NCBI GenBank assembly: GCA_031254635.1
Contig: JAIRUB010000128.1
Coordinates: 1-15,313 of the forward strand
Direction of reading: 5' to 3'
Length of the DNA: 15,313 nucleotides
Source of the DNA: Prevotellaceae bacterium
GTDB lineage: Bacteria; Bacteroidota; Bacteroidia; Bacteroidales; UBA932
Of this stretch, positions 1-6,777 are shown in pieces. The notes under the pieces were generated by a model. The model saw only the letters and a program-made list of their open reading frames with translations. It ran no database searches and was not told where the DNA came from. The position numbers were made by a program, and so were the translations under genes. Every line of letters begins with the position of its first letter. Position 1 is the stretch's first letter.

Positions 1-155
1 GTATCCATAAAATGGCAGGCCTCATTATAAGCCTCGCTTCCGGCTAACAATAACAAATTAATACCGGAGTGCAATACTAAAAACAGCATTAAAAACGAGC
101 CGCTGATGCTCATTATCAATTTTTTTCCTATTGAGGAAGCGAAAATATTTATCAT
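1..155 (-). CDS. Succinate dehydrogenase/fumarate reductase cytochrome b subunit, N-terminal part (cut by window edge)
   Basis: This is the first 51 codons of the membrane cytochrome b subunit of complex II (SdhC/FrdC), which anchors the flavoprotein and iron-sulfur subunits and passes electrons between them and quinone. The visible part begins MINIFASSIGKKLIMSISG, the typical start of the Bacteroidota cytochrome b558 family, and continues into a first hydrophobic helix (about residues 13-38). His29 inside that helix is placed like the first-helix haem ligand of the family. The ATG is at 153-155 on the reverse strand, 19 nt after the stop of the DUF4837 gene, so it may be read from the same transcript; I see no clear promoter in the gap. 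The rest of the gene, and any sdhA and sdhB genes, lie outside the window. Identification is by recall of family sequence and is fairly firm despite the short length. Confidence 0.8.
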   Translation of the reverse strand, partial: MINIFASSIGKKLIMSISGSFLMLFLVLHSGINLLLLAGSEAYNEACHFMD

Positions 156-174
156 AACAAAATCTTCTTATATG

Positions 175-1167
175 CTATTGGTTCTCTTCCCACTCAAATG
201 AATAAATGATGGATTCCACCTGCCGTAAAAAATTGCGTTTTTCGGACCTCGGATTATAAACATAAGCTTCCAATACAATAATCTCTTTACCGCTGGGGGC
301 AAAGAAGGAATGGCTGATAAAGGGGCCACCCATGAAGTCGTTTTCCACCTCCCACAGCCCACGGGTTTCTACAAAATGTATTTTGTTATATAGTACATTG
401 CGCGAGATTGGCGGCAATACAGTAGTGGTCGTCATATAGGTATTCTCAAAAGCGCCGGGAACCTCCTGTTTCAGGATTTCATTACGCCGAGCAATAATAT
501 TTTCGGTTTTAAACGTGGTAGTATCTTTGTAAGGGTATTTATAAACGAATATACCTATTTGCGCTTTTTGGATTTCATAATCAATCCATACAAAATTATC
601 CGTTTTTTTACGTAAACGGTAACCATTGGGAAAGTATGGCGATCCGCCGAACAGCGGATTCACTATGTCGCGCAAGTCTTTGGCTTCATATTTTTTCGAA
701 TTGCCTATAACTCTATCGCGTTCGGCCTGTTCCATAATATTAATAAAACGTGTTTGCTCCTGTTGAAGCAATGCTAACAATTCTTCGCGAGTAGAGGCGT
801 TGATGTGTACCACCGTCTGCGGTATAGCCCAAACATCGTGTTTGACAACAATACGTGCAGGAATAGTGTCGAGCATTATTTGCATGAATACCAAGTTGCG
901 GTGAATCTTAAAGTTATGCCCGAACGAAGAACTCGGAATACTTATAATGTCAAATATAGGCTCCTGTTGCGGTAATGCAGGATAAGGGAGCGCAATGATA
1001 CTTTTTACCTCTTTGACAAAAAGAGTATCCCAAAGAGGGATGTCGTATATTACCACTATTTCGCCGGCTCTACCGCTGATATTTGATTTTACTTGCGATG
1101 CTTCATCGCAGGCTAGCATAGCGGACAAGGCAAGACTGATTAATAAGAAATGAATAGTTTTTTTCAT
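175..1167 (-). CDS. DUF4837 family lipoprotein
   Basis: A 330-residue predicted lipoprotein of the DUF4837 family, which is confined to Bacteroidota and has no established function. The N-terminus has a charged start (MKKT), a hydrophobic core and Cys20 in a lipobox-like LSAMLAC, so it should be exported, lipidated and held in the periplasm or outer membrane. No other motif that I can tie to a reaction is visible; the body is a mixed alpha/beta sequence rich in aromatic residues. It lies 48 nt downstream of rseP in the same direction and is probably co-transcribed with it, an order that, as I recall, is common in Bacteroidales genomes. That neighbourhood hints at an envelope role, but this is inference. 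The start codon is well placed because the signal peptide begins immediately. Confidence 0.85.
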   Translation of the reverse strand: MKKTIHFLLISLALSAMLACDEASQVKSNISGRAGEIVVIYDIPLWDTLFVKEVKSIIALPYPALPQQEPIFDIISIPSSSFGHNFKIHRNLVFMQIMLDTIPARIVVKHDVWAIPQTVVHINASTREELLALLQQEQTRFINIMEQAERDRVIGNSKKYEAKDLRDIVNPLFGGSPYFPNGYRLRKKTDNFVWIDYEIQKAQIGIFVYKYPYKDTTTFKTENIIARRNEILKQEVPGAFENTYMTTTTVLPPISRNVLYNKIHFVETRGLWEVENDFMGGPFISHSFFAPSGKEIIVLEAYVYNPRSEKRNFLRQVESIIYSFEWEENQ

Positions 1168-1193
1168 AACACTGTTTTATATTTAAGATGCAT

Positions 1194-1205
1194 TTAAGCG
1201 CTTAA
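1194..1205. repeat. 12-bp perfect palindrome between rseP and DUF4837 genes
   Basis: TTAAGCGCTTAA reads the same on both strands and lies in the 48-nt gap between the rseP stop and the DUF4837 start. It could be a protein-binding site, but there is no promoter element beside it and no second copy nearby. The function is unknown and chance is possible. Confidence 0.3.
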
Positions 1206-1215
1206 TTCCATAAAA

Positions 1216-2595
1216 TTATTTAAACAAACGGTAAATATCGTTGCCAAAGGCTAAAACCATAATGGCTATCAAGAATATAAATCCAATTATTTGTGCGTAT
1301 TCCAAGAATTTATCGCTGGGCTTGCGGCGGGTAACCAATTCATAGCAAACGAATAAGGTATGTCCGCCGTCTAATCCCGGGATGGGAAGAATATTTATCA
1401 CAGCTAACATAATAGACAAAAAGGCGGTAATACTCCAAAATGCATACCAACTCCAACTTCCCGGAAATATTTTTCCGATAGTAATAAAACTGCCTACCGA
1501 TTTATAAGCCTCAGTTTTTGGCGAAAAAATCAATTTAAGTTCACTAAGGTAATTGTTCACCGTTTTGTAGCCTTTTACCGCACCGGCAGGAATAGCAGTC
1601 AGTAGATTGTAATCATGCTTGGTAAAAATAAAATCTTCTGTAGGATAGCCTGGAATTATGCCTAATTCACCTTCATTGTTAACCAACAAGGCTAAGTACA
1701 GGAGAGTGTCGTTACGTTGTATACCTACCTTAACTTCTTGTTGTTTGTAACGTTTGAGAAGAGAATGAATATCTTGCAGAATAAAAATACTGCTATCGTT
1801 GATGGCTACGATGCGGTCACCTTCCATAAGGCCTGCATGAAAATTATGCGAGCTGTCGGGAACATTGCCCACAATGAACGGAAGCCGCGGGTCAAACATG
1901 CCGGGTTGCAACATGGCCGGAAAATATTGCTGGTCGATATCGAAAGTTAAGGTATCGGCGCCGCGTAGCACAGTAGCAGTTTTGGCTTGTCGCCTCAACA
2001 ATGTTCCCTGCAATTCGTTGAGCCGTTCTACCGGTTGTCCGTCGAAGGCTAATATAATATCGCCATGGCGGAAACCGAGTTCGAGCGCCAATTCATTGCA
2101 GTGTATGCCGTACTTGGCATCTTTGGTGGCCAAGTAATTATCGCCCCAAACATAAAGCATGCCGGCATAAATTAAAAAAGCCAGTAGTAAATTGTTGAGC
2201 ACGCCGCCCAGCAATACCCAAAGACGTTGCCGCGCAGGTTTCGAACGATATTCCCAAGATTTAGGCTCTTGCTTTAACTGTTCTTTGTCCATCGACTCAT
2301 CAATCATTCCGGCAATTTTGCAGTAGCCGCCCAAGGGTAGCCAGCCAATGCCCCATTCGGTTTTTTCGGGATATTCGTTCCAATGCTCCGGCACTGCCGA
2401 TGAGAAGAGTGAAACTTGCCATTTTCCTTCTATTCTTTTGGCCCTAAGAATAGAGAAAGAAGGATTAAAGAAAAGGTAAAACTTATCGACACGCATTTTA
2501 CAAAGACGCGCCCACATAAAATGTCCTAATTCGTGAACAAGCACCAATAATGAAAGGGATAGTACTAACTGTATAATTTTCAAAAAAACTTCCAT
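1216..2595 (-). CDS. rseP: RIP metalloprotease RseP (site-2 protease)
   Basis: A 459-residue inner-membrane zinc protease of family M50 that cuts substrates inside the membrane; in other bacteria it cleaves anti-sigma factors and leftover signal peptides. The zinc motif HELGH is at residues 21-25 in the first transmembrane helix. The third metal ligand is in the C-terminal motif NxxPxPGLDGG, with Asp409 (residues 401-411). Between them is a periplasmic part with two PDZ-like stretches (roughly 170-220 and 235-300), seen as LGFRHGDIILAFDGQPV and AGLMEGDRIVAINDSSI. The length matches the family. The gene follows dxr with a gap of 6 nt, a linkage also found in many other bacteria, so the two are surely co-transcribed. 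All catalytic residues are present and the gene looks intact. Confidence 0.96.
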   Translation of the reverse strand: MEVFLKIIQLVLSLSLLVLVHELGHFMWARLCKMRVDKFYLFFNPSFSILRAKRIEGKWQVSLFSSAVPEHWNEYPEKTEWGIGWLPLGGYCKIAGMIDESMDKEQLKQEPKSWEYRSKPARQRLWVLLGGVLNNLLLAFLIYAGMLYVWGDNYLATKDAKYGIHCNELALELGFRHGDIILAFDGQPVERLNELQGTLLRRQAKTATVLRGADTLTFDIDQQYFPAMLQPGMFDPRLPFIVGNVPDSSHNFHAGLMEGDRIVAINDSSIFILQDIHSLLKRYKQQEVKVGIQRNDTLLYLALLVNNEGELGIIPGYPTEDFIFTKHDYNLLTAIPAGAVKGYKTVNNYLSELKLIFSPKTEAYKSVGSFITIGKIFPGSWSWYAFWSITAFLSIMLAVINILPIPGLDGGHTLFVCYELVTRRKPSDKFLEYAQIIGFIFLIAIMVLAFGNDIYRLFK

Positions 2596-2601
2596 AATAA
2601 T

Positions 2602-3750
2602 TTATATATTTTGTTGTGTAATGGTTCGTGAGCTAAGGTCTGTTTGTAATAAATCGTCGAATGTAGGTTGGCTTATAAATGGTATTGCCTGCATTGTTTT
2701 TTCAATGAGGTGCGGTATAGCCGTAAACTTAATCCGGTCGTTGAGGAAGGCTTGCACAGCAATTTCATTGGCTGCATTCATAGCGCAGGGAATATTTCCT
2801 CCTTTGCGAATGGCTTCGTAAGCTAAGGATAAACACGGGAATTTTGCAGTATCCGGCGGAAAGAAATCCCAACTTTTAGCAGTAGAAAAATCGATGCATT
2901 GATGAGGAATTGCCAAGCGTGTAGGGTAGCCGAGCGCATATTGAATAGGGAGTTTCATGTCGGGCAATCCCAACTGGGCTTTAATAGCGCCGTCGGCGAA
3001 TTGTACCATGGAATGAATAATCGACTGAGGGTGTACCAGCACTTCTATTTTTTCAGGCGGAAAGCCAAAGAGCCAATGTGCTTCTATTACTTCCAAGCCT
3101 TTGTTCATCATGGTGGCCGAATCGATGGTTACCTTAGCGCCCATATTCCAGATAGGGTGTTTGAGCGCCTGTTGTTTGGTTACCGCAGGTAAGATTTCGG
3201 GAGCTGTGTGCAGGAAGGGGCCTCCGGAAGCAGTGAGGTATATTTTCTCCACCTCGCTTTGTTCGCCTTTAAGGCATTGAAAGATGGCCGAATGCTCGGA
3301 GTCGATAGGAATAATAGGAGCTTTTTTTTCTAAGGCTGTTGTTACGACTAAAGCGCCACCGGCCACTAATGTTTCTTTGTTGGCCAAGGCTACAGCCTTC
3401 CCTGCGTTCAGCGCTGCAAGAGTGGGCGAGAGACCGGCAAAGCCTACCAAGGCCGAAACCACCATGTCGGCCGTATTCCATGCAGCCGCTTCTGCAATAG
3501 CATTATAGCCGGCATAAACTTTTATGGGATAAGCTGCCAACGCTTCGCATACTTTGCGGTATTGCTTGTCGTCGGCAATAACTACGGCATTAGGTTGAAA
3601 TTTGCTCGCCTGTTGTATCAGCAAGTCTGCATTTCCATTGGCAGTGAGTACTTCAACCTCAAACAAATCGGCATGTAGCCGGATAATATCTAATGTTTGC
3701 AGGCCGATAGAGCCGGTAGAACCTAATATGGAAATGTGTTTTTTCTTCAT
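2602..3750 (-). CDS. dxr: 1-deoxy-D-xylulose 5-phosphate reductoisomerase
   Basis: A cytoplasmic enzyme of 382 residues that rearranges and reduces 1-deoxy-D-xylulose 5-phosphate to 2-C-methyl-D-erythritol 4-phosphate with NADPH, the committed step of the MEP isoprenoid pathway. The NADPH-binding loop GSTGSIG is at residues 10-16. The metal ligands Asp150 and Glu152 are in PIDSEHSAIFQ, and the third acidic ligand is Glu220 in MNKGLE, preceded by the HPIWNMGAK segment of the substrate flap region. The length is near the family norm. The stop lies 6 nt before rseP and the start 7 nt after the stop of the M23 peptidase gene, so it is inside the operon. No oddities. Confidence 0.98.
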   Translation of the reverse strand: MKKKHISILGSTGSIGLQTLDIIRLHADLFEVEVLTANGNADLLIQQASKFQPNAVVIADDKQYRKVCEALAAYPIKVYAGYNAIAEAAAWNTADMVVSALVGFAGLSPTLAALNAGKAVALANKETLVAGGALVVTTALEKKAPIIPIDSEHSAIFQCLKGEQSEVEKIYLTASGGPFLHTAPEILPAVTKQQALKHPIWNMGAKVTIDSATMMNKGLEVIEAHWLFGFPPEKIEVLVHPQSIIHSMVQFADGAIKAQLGLPDMKLPIQYALGYPTRLAIPHQCIDFSTAKSWDFFPPDTAKFPCLSLAYEAIRKGGNIPCAMNAANEIAVQAFLNDRIKFTAIPHLIEKTMQAIPFISQPTFDDLLQTDLSSRTITQQNI

Positions 3751-3757
3751 TGAAGGC

Positions 3758-4627
3758 TTAGAAAATAATATATCTTTCAGGGTCTACAGGAAGGCCGTCG
3801 TACCACAATTCAAAGTGCAGGTGAGCGCCGCTACTGAGCATTCCCGAATTTCCGACAAAGGCAATAATTTCGCCGGCTTTCACATTATCGCCGGGTTTTT
3901 TCAATAATTTCGCACAATGTTTATAAATCGAAAGCACATTATTTTTGTGTTGTATCTGAATAACATTACCGGTATCGTTGGTCCAGGCGGCCATAGTCAC
4001 CGTACCTTCCAGCACCGAGGCAATAGGCGCATTTGGTGCAGTAACAATGTCCGTAGCAAAATGTCCGTTCTGATGGTCGAATTTGTCAGTAACAATTCCT
4101 TTTACAGGTGGAAAGAAACTCAAGGAAGTTAAGACCGCATTATCTGCTTTTATAGAAATGTCCCCTACTCCTATTTCACGCTCAACTTCCAAACGTAGCA
4201 AAGAGTCTTCTTTGGAATGACGGCTAATCAAAGTCTTGGAGTGCAATAAGGAATCGTTAATCTGTGATTCGACCGGAATAGGGTCTTTACCTTCAACAAT
4301 GCGGTTAAAATTAGCTAACTGTAGTTCCCATTTAGAAATAACCGTTTCTAAGGAATCAGCCCTAAGGGCATTGTGTACGATTTCACTACGGGTTTTGTCG
4401 TCGGGATAACCGGGAATGAACTCGCGTAATGGAGTAAAGGCTATCATTACAATAACGAAAGCAATGATAGCTACAATAATTACATTTATTAGAATCAGCG
4501 CTTCTAATTTCGATAATCGGATCTGCCATAACTGCTTATACGTAGTATCGTTATAAATGGAAAAACGATATTTATGTTTCAGGCGTTCTTTCTTCGAATC
4601 GTTACCATTATAGTTTTCCTTACTCAT
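3758..4627 (-). CDS. Membrane-anchored M23 (LytM) family peptidase
   Basis: A 289-residue cell-wall peptidase, probably an endopeptidase that cuts peptidoglycan cross-bridges or a cofactor for such an enzyme. A short basic cytoplasmic tail is followed by one transmembrane helix (about residues 44-67, rich in Ile, Val and Ala), a linker of roughly 100 residues with helical character, then the LytM domain. All zinc and catalytic residues are visible: His189 and Asp193 in HFATD, His237 in YKHC and His269/His271 in GAHLHF. I place the start at ATG 4627 (MSKENYN). A longer reading from the TTG at 4652-4654 would begin inside the promoter box at 4644-4651, so it can be excluded. First gene of the operon that continues into dxr and rseP. 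Confidence 0.93.
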   Translation of the reverse strand: MSKENYNGNDSKKERLKHKYRFSIYNDTTYKQLWQIRLSKLEALILINVIIVAIIAFVIVMIAFTPLREFIPGYPDDKTRSEIVHNALRADSLETVISKWELQLANFNRIVEGKDPIPVESQINDSLLHSKTLISRHSKEDSLLRLEVEREIGVGDISIKADNAVLTSLSFFPPVKGIVTDKFDHQNGHFATDIVTAPNAPIASVLEGTVTMAAWTNDTGNVIQIQHKNNVLSIYKHCAKLLKKPGDNVKAGEIIAFVGNSGMLSSGAHLHFELWYDGLPVDPERYIIF

Positions 4628-4643
4628 AATACAATTAAAACTA

Positions 4644-4651
4644 CAAAGGTA
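4644..4651 (-). promoter_or_regulatory. Promoter -7 element of the M23-dxr-rseP operon
   Basis: On the minus strand the sequence is TACCTTTG, an exact match to the Bacteroidota -7 consensus TAnnTTTG. The transcript would begin near 4637, leaving a leader of about 10 nt before the ATG at 4627. No good -33 element (TTTG/TTG) is visible at the expected distance. Confidence 0.65.
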
Positions 4652-4662
4652 CAAAAAAATTA

Positions 4663-4720
4663 TTAATGATTAGTGTTAATGATTAATAAGTAGTTAGAAG
4701 TAGTTAAAGGCAGTTAAGTA
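4663..4720. repeat. Short direct repeats in the divergent intergenic region
   Basis: Two exact copies of the decamer TTAATGATTA (4663-4672 and 4676-4685) are followed by three imperfect 10-bp units (TAGTTAGAAG, TAGTTAAAGG, CAGTTAAGTA at 4691-4720). They lie just upstream of the minus-strand promoter. They may bind a regulator in phase with the DNA helix (10 bp), or may be AT-rich simple sequence. Function unknown. Confidence 0.35.
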
Positions 4721-4824
4721 TAAAAACCTTATTTTCATCTTATTGCATCCAAACAAAACAACCTTAGTAGCAGATGATTATATAAAATCCCCCTAAAACC
4801 TTATTAGCTTATTGAAATATTCTT

Positions 4825-4832
4825 TATATTTG
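4825..4832 (+). promoter_or_regulatory. Promoter -7 element for the lipoprotein leader transcript
   Basis: TATATTTG matches the TAnnTTTG consensus; transcription would start near 4840, giving a leader of about 300 nt ahead of the lipoprotein ATG at 5138. The -33 region is weak (TTATTAG near 4801). Early in the leader are a three-codon open frame (ATG AAG AAA TAA, 4862-4873) and a small hairpin, CCCTA-AAAT-TAGGG (4891-4904); either could be chance. Confidence 0.5.
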
Positions 4833-4933
4833 CAGCATAAACCTGTTAAAATCTATTGCCTATGAAGAAATAATCAAACAAAAACCTTTTCCCTAAAATT
4901 AGGGATTAACATAAAAAGCGTTAGCTTGTATTC

Positions 4934-5051
4934 TTGCGTTTCGAAACTTCGCAATTTCAAAAGCAATTAGGAGTAAAGTCCAAACACTCACGGGAACGTG
5001 GGCTTTATTCGTTTATTTAATTGCTGGGTATGCGAAGACCTCGAAATGCAA
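4934..5051 (+). ncRNA. Long structured RNA element in the 5' leader of the lipoprotein gene
   Basis: The sequence folds into a long, nested hairpin that I paired by hand. The outer stem joins 4934-4944 to 5041-5051 (11 pairs, one of them G-U), then after a small internal loop 4947-4953 to 5031-5037 (7 pairs). The middle stem joins 4962-4969 to 5018-5025 (8 pairs, perfect). The inner stem joins 4971-4981 to 5000-5010 (11 pairs, two G-U). The tip is CACG-GGAA-CGTG (4989-5000), a 4-bp hairpin closed by a GNRA-type tetraloop. It contains no open reading frame of note and lies about 90 nt before the lipoprotein start. I cannot assign it to a named RNA family; it could be a cis-regulatory leader, a processed small RNA or a small mobile repeat with long inverted arms. 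The pairing itself is firm; the role is open. Confidence 0.65.
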
Positions 5052-5137
5052 ATAAAAGTTAAGTTCCACGTTTTTTATTTATCAATGTATAAACTGCCCT
5101 TGGGACGGGGTGAAGAAAATTTTAAAAATTGAAATTT

Positions 5138-5848
5138 ATGAAAAATGTTTTTCTTAAATTCGGGTTATTTTTAGCCTTCGGGCTTTCAACCGCAGTCTTT
5201 TATTCTTGTAGTAAAGATAAAGACGACAATGGTATTGGCGGTGATGCCTCAAAAATTATTGCAACCAATGTAATGAGCAACGCCTCTTCTGAAATTGTTA
5301 CCGTAAAAGTAGAGGTGCATTGGCACGATGAAGATGGTGAATACCACGATGATGTGATTGCTCAGGCTCCGTTCAGAAACAATGGATTTACCTTGCAACT
5401 TCCGACAATGGTACCTGATAAATACTTGAAATTGCTTGAATACCACCTGTATGGTTCATACGCAATAAGTGATAGACAGGCGAAAACACTTGTGTCTTTT
5501 CCAGAGCTTGATATTTGTGCATACGACAAGGACGACAACCATATTGGCTATGTTTGGTTGGCAGATAATAAACGGCTTGATGATGGTAACTGGGTAGAAT
5601 GGGTTTATATTGACCGAGATGTTACTATCACAATGGAGTATTCTGAGGAATATAACGATATAAGATACACTGATAAAATGAACTTGAATTTGAAAAAAGG
5701 TTGGAATGTTGCATATCATATAAGTACAGAATATACTTGGACATTTACAACTCAAAAACCTTCAGGCGTGACCTTCAATTGGTATGCCGGATACTCAGAT
5801 GGTTGGTCAGCCAAAGCAAATTTAAAATCTACGGCAAAGAAAAATTAA
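5138..5848 (+). CDS. Surface lipoprotein of unknown function
   Basis: A 236-residue predicted lipoprotein. A signal peptide of about 23 residues (MKNVFLKFGLFLAFGLSTAV) ends in FYSC with Cys24 as the lipidated residue, followed by SKDKDDN, an acidic stretch of the kind that directs Bacteroidota lipoproteins to the cell surface. The mature part is rich in Tyr, Trp and Asp and looks all-beta; the segments DRDVTITMEY, LNLKKGWNV and KPSGVTFNWYAG resemble a recurrent family of small Bacteroidota lipoproteins that I recall without a function. I chose ATG 5138 rather than the TTG at 5129, because the signal peptide starts there and the A-rich sequence before it is typical of Bacteroidota start sites. 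It stands alone in its transcription unit behind a long structured leader, which suggests control at the RNA level. No terminator is obvious after the stop. Confidence 0.85.
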   Translation: MKNVFLKFGLFLAFGLSTAVFYSCSKDKDDNGIGGDASKIIATNVMSNASSEIVTVKVEVHWHDEDGEYHDDVIAQAPFRNNGFTLQLPTMVPDKYLKLLEYHLYGSYAISDRQAKTLVSFPELDICAYDKDDNHIGYVWLADNKRLDDGNWVEWVYIDRDVTITMEYSEEYNDIRYTDKMNLNLKKGWNVAYHISTEYTWTFTTQKPSGVTFNWYAGYSDGWSAKANLKSTAKKN

Positions 5849-5885
5849 CATTGGAATAGAATGCAATTTTTCGACTAAATATATT

Positions 5886-6145
5886 TCAGATTGAAAAATG
5901 TTTTGTATCTTTGCAGTACAAAAAATTAGAAAAGGCATCGACAAAAATGTTTTTAATAAATGCTCTTGGTTTACCATTCTGGATATAACTCTTCACGCTC
6001 TTAAGATGATACCCCGTAGCTACTACAATGTCGGCGTATGATTGCTCGTCCATAAAAAAGAGTTTTATGCTCTTTTGTTGCAGATCGGGCAATTGTTCCA
6101 AACAATGTTGCAGTTGCAAAACAAGGATAGCAATTCCTCGTCGCC
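5886..6145 (-). pseudogene. Remnant of an ECF-type sigma factor (region 4 only, frameshifted)
   Basis: On the minus strand, residues read from 6117 down to about 5965 match region 4 of Bacteroidota ECF sigma factors: CLEQLPDLQQKSIKLFFMDE followed by SYADIVVATGYHLKSVKSYI and then QNGK, the -35-recognising helix-turn-helix. A few residues further upstream (GDEELLSL, near 6125-6145) belong to the same region but sit in another frame, so there is a frameshift near 6117-6125. Region 2, needed for core binding and -10 recognition, is absent, and nothing like it is found up to 6300. After QNGK the sequence no longer resembles the family and includes the complement of a plus-strand promoter box. I judge it a decayed fragment without function. 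A short intact regulator using only region 4 is the less likely alternative. Confidence 0.6.
5906..5913 (+). promoter_or_regulatory. Plus-strand promoter -7 element without a downstream gene
   Basis: TATCTTTG fits TAnnTTTG. Transcription would begin near 5920, but nothing on the plus strand between here and 6281 looks coding, and the transcript would run antisense to the sigma-factor remnant. It may be left over from a lost gene or give extra transcription into the operon at 6334. Confidence 0.35.
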
Positions 6146-6280
6146 ATGGTGTGTTATTTTGTTTGTAAAAAATAAATTGGTTATCTGATAATTATGCAAA
6201 TACACATAAAATTTTTTAATTATTTTATGGAATTTGGCTTTTGTCACACTTTATTTTAGTGATATTCCCAAAAAAAATGC

Positions 6281-6288
6281 TATCTTTG
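6281..6288 (+). promoter_or_regulatory. Promoter -7 element of the polyene biosynthesis operon
   Basis: TATCTTTG is an exact TAnnTTTG match 45 bp before the ATG of the first operon gene (6334); transcription would begin near 6295, giving a leader of about 40 nt. The -33 region (TTTTAGTG near 6253-6260) is weak. It is the only promoter I see that could drive the whole run of coupled genes to 14608. Confidence 0.6.
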
Positions 6289-6333
6289 TACCTTAAATTT
6301 ATTATAATAAGGTATTAAATTACGGCTAACCAA

Positions 6334-6777
6334 ATGTTCCGAACACTTAACCAACCGGAAATCGATATATTAACACTAATCCCCCAACAACCGCCATTTG
6401 TAATGGTTGATAAGTTGCTTTCTTGCGATTACAAAACTACTAAAACAGCCTTGACTGTGCGTAAGGAGAATATCTTTTTTGACAAGGGAGTATTAGCAGA
6501 AGCGGGATTGATTGAAAACATTGCCCAAACCTGCGCCACACGTGTGGGTGAGATTAGCAATCAGATGAGTAATAACAGTGTGAAAATTGGTTTTATAGGC
6601 ATGATACGCAATCTGGAAATTGCACGTTTGCCAAAAGCAGGCGAAACGCTTGTTACACAGGTTGATTTGATTGAAGAAATTTTTCAGATGTCCTTGGTCA
6701 ATGCAACTGTAAGCATTGAAGATGAAATAATTACATCTTGTGAAATGAAAATATCAATAACCGATAAAGAAATATGA
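6334..6777 (+). CDS. FabZ/FabA-like hotdog dehydratase of the polyene cluster
   Basis: A 147-residue single hotdog-fold protein, similar in length and pattern to FabZ, which removes water from 3-hydroxyacyl-ACP. The FabZ segment LPHRxPFLLVD appears here as LIPQQPPFVMVD (residues 15-26), and the central helix with the catalytic acid is GLIENIAQTCA, with Glu61. The notable change is Gln18 in the place of the catalytic His. As I recall, related proteins in aryl-polyene and flexirubin clusters also carry Gln here, so this is probably a subfamily trait and not damage. In this operon it should form the double bonds of the growing polyene, or act as a non-catalytic partner of another dehydratase. 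Its stop overlaps the next start by 4 nt (ATGA), indicating translational coupling. First gene of the operon. Confidence 0.85.
   Translation: MFRTLNQPEIDILTLIPQQPPFVMVDKLLSCDYKTTKTALTVRKENIFFDKGVLAEAGLIENIAQTCATRVGEISNQMSNNSVKIGFIGMIRNLEIARLPKAGETLVTQVDLIEEIFQMSLVNATVSIEDEIITSCEMKISITDKEI

Noticed and set aside
4652..4654. TTG as start codon for the M23 peptidase
   Set aside because: It lies next to and inside the -7 promoter box at 4644-4651, so it would not be within the transcript; ATG at 4627 gives a normal start.
4970..5010. Similarity of the leader element to the GAGGAAAGUCC core of RNase P RNA
   Set aside because: GGAGTAAAGTCC looks alike, but the rest of the RNase P core is missing and this segment pairs with the GGGCTTTATTC strand in a simple stem.
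5129..5131. TTG as start codon for the lipoprotein
   Set aside because: ATG at 5138 directly begins the signal peptide; the TTG would only add three residues.
5906..5913. TTTGC-type integration site (CTnDOT-like att core) at this and similar positions
   Set aside because: These sites match the Bacteroidota -7 promoter box; no integrase or second att copy is in the window.
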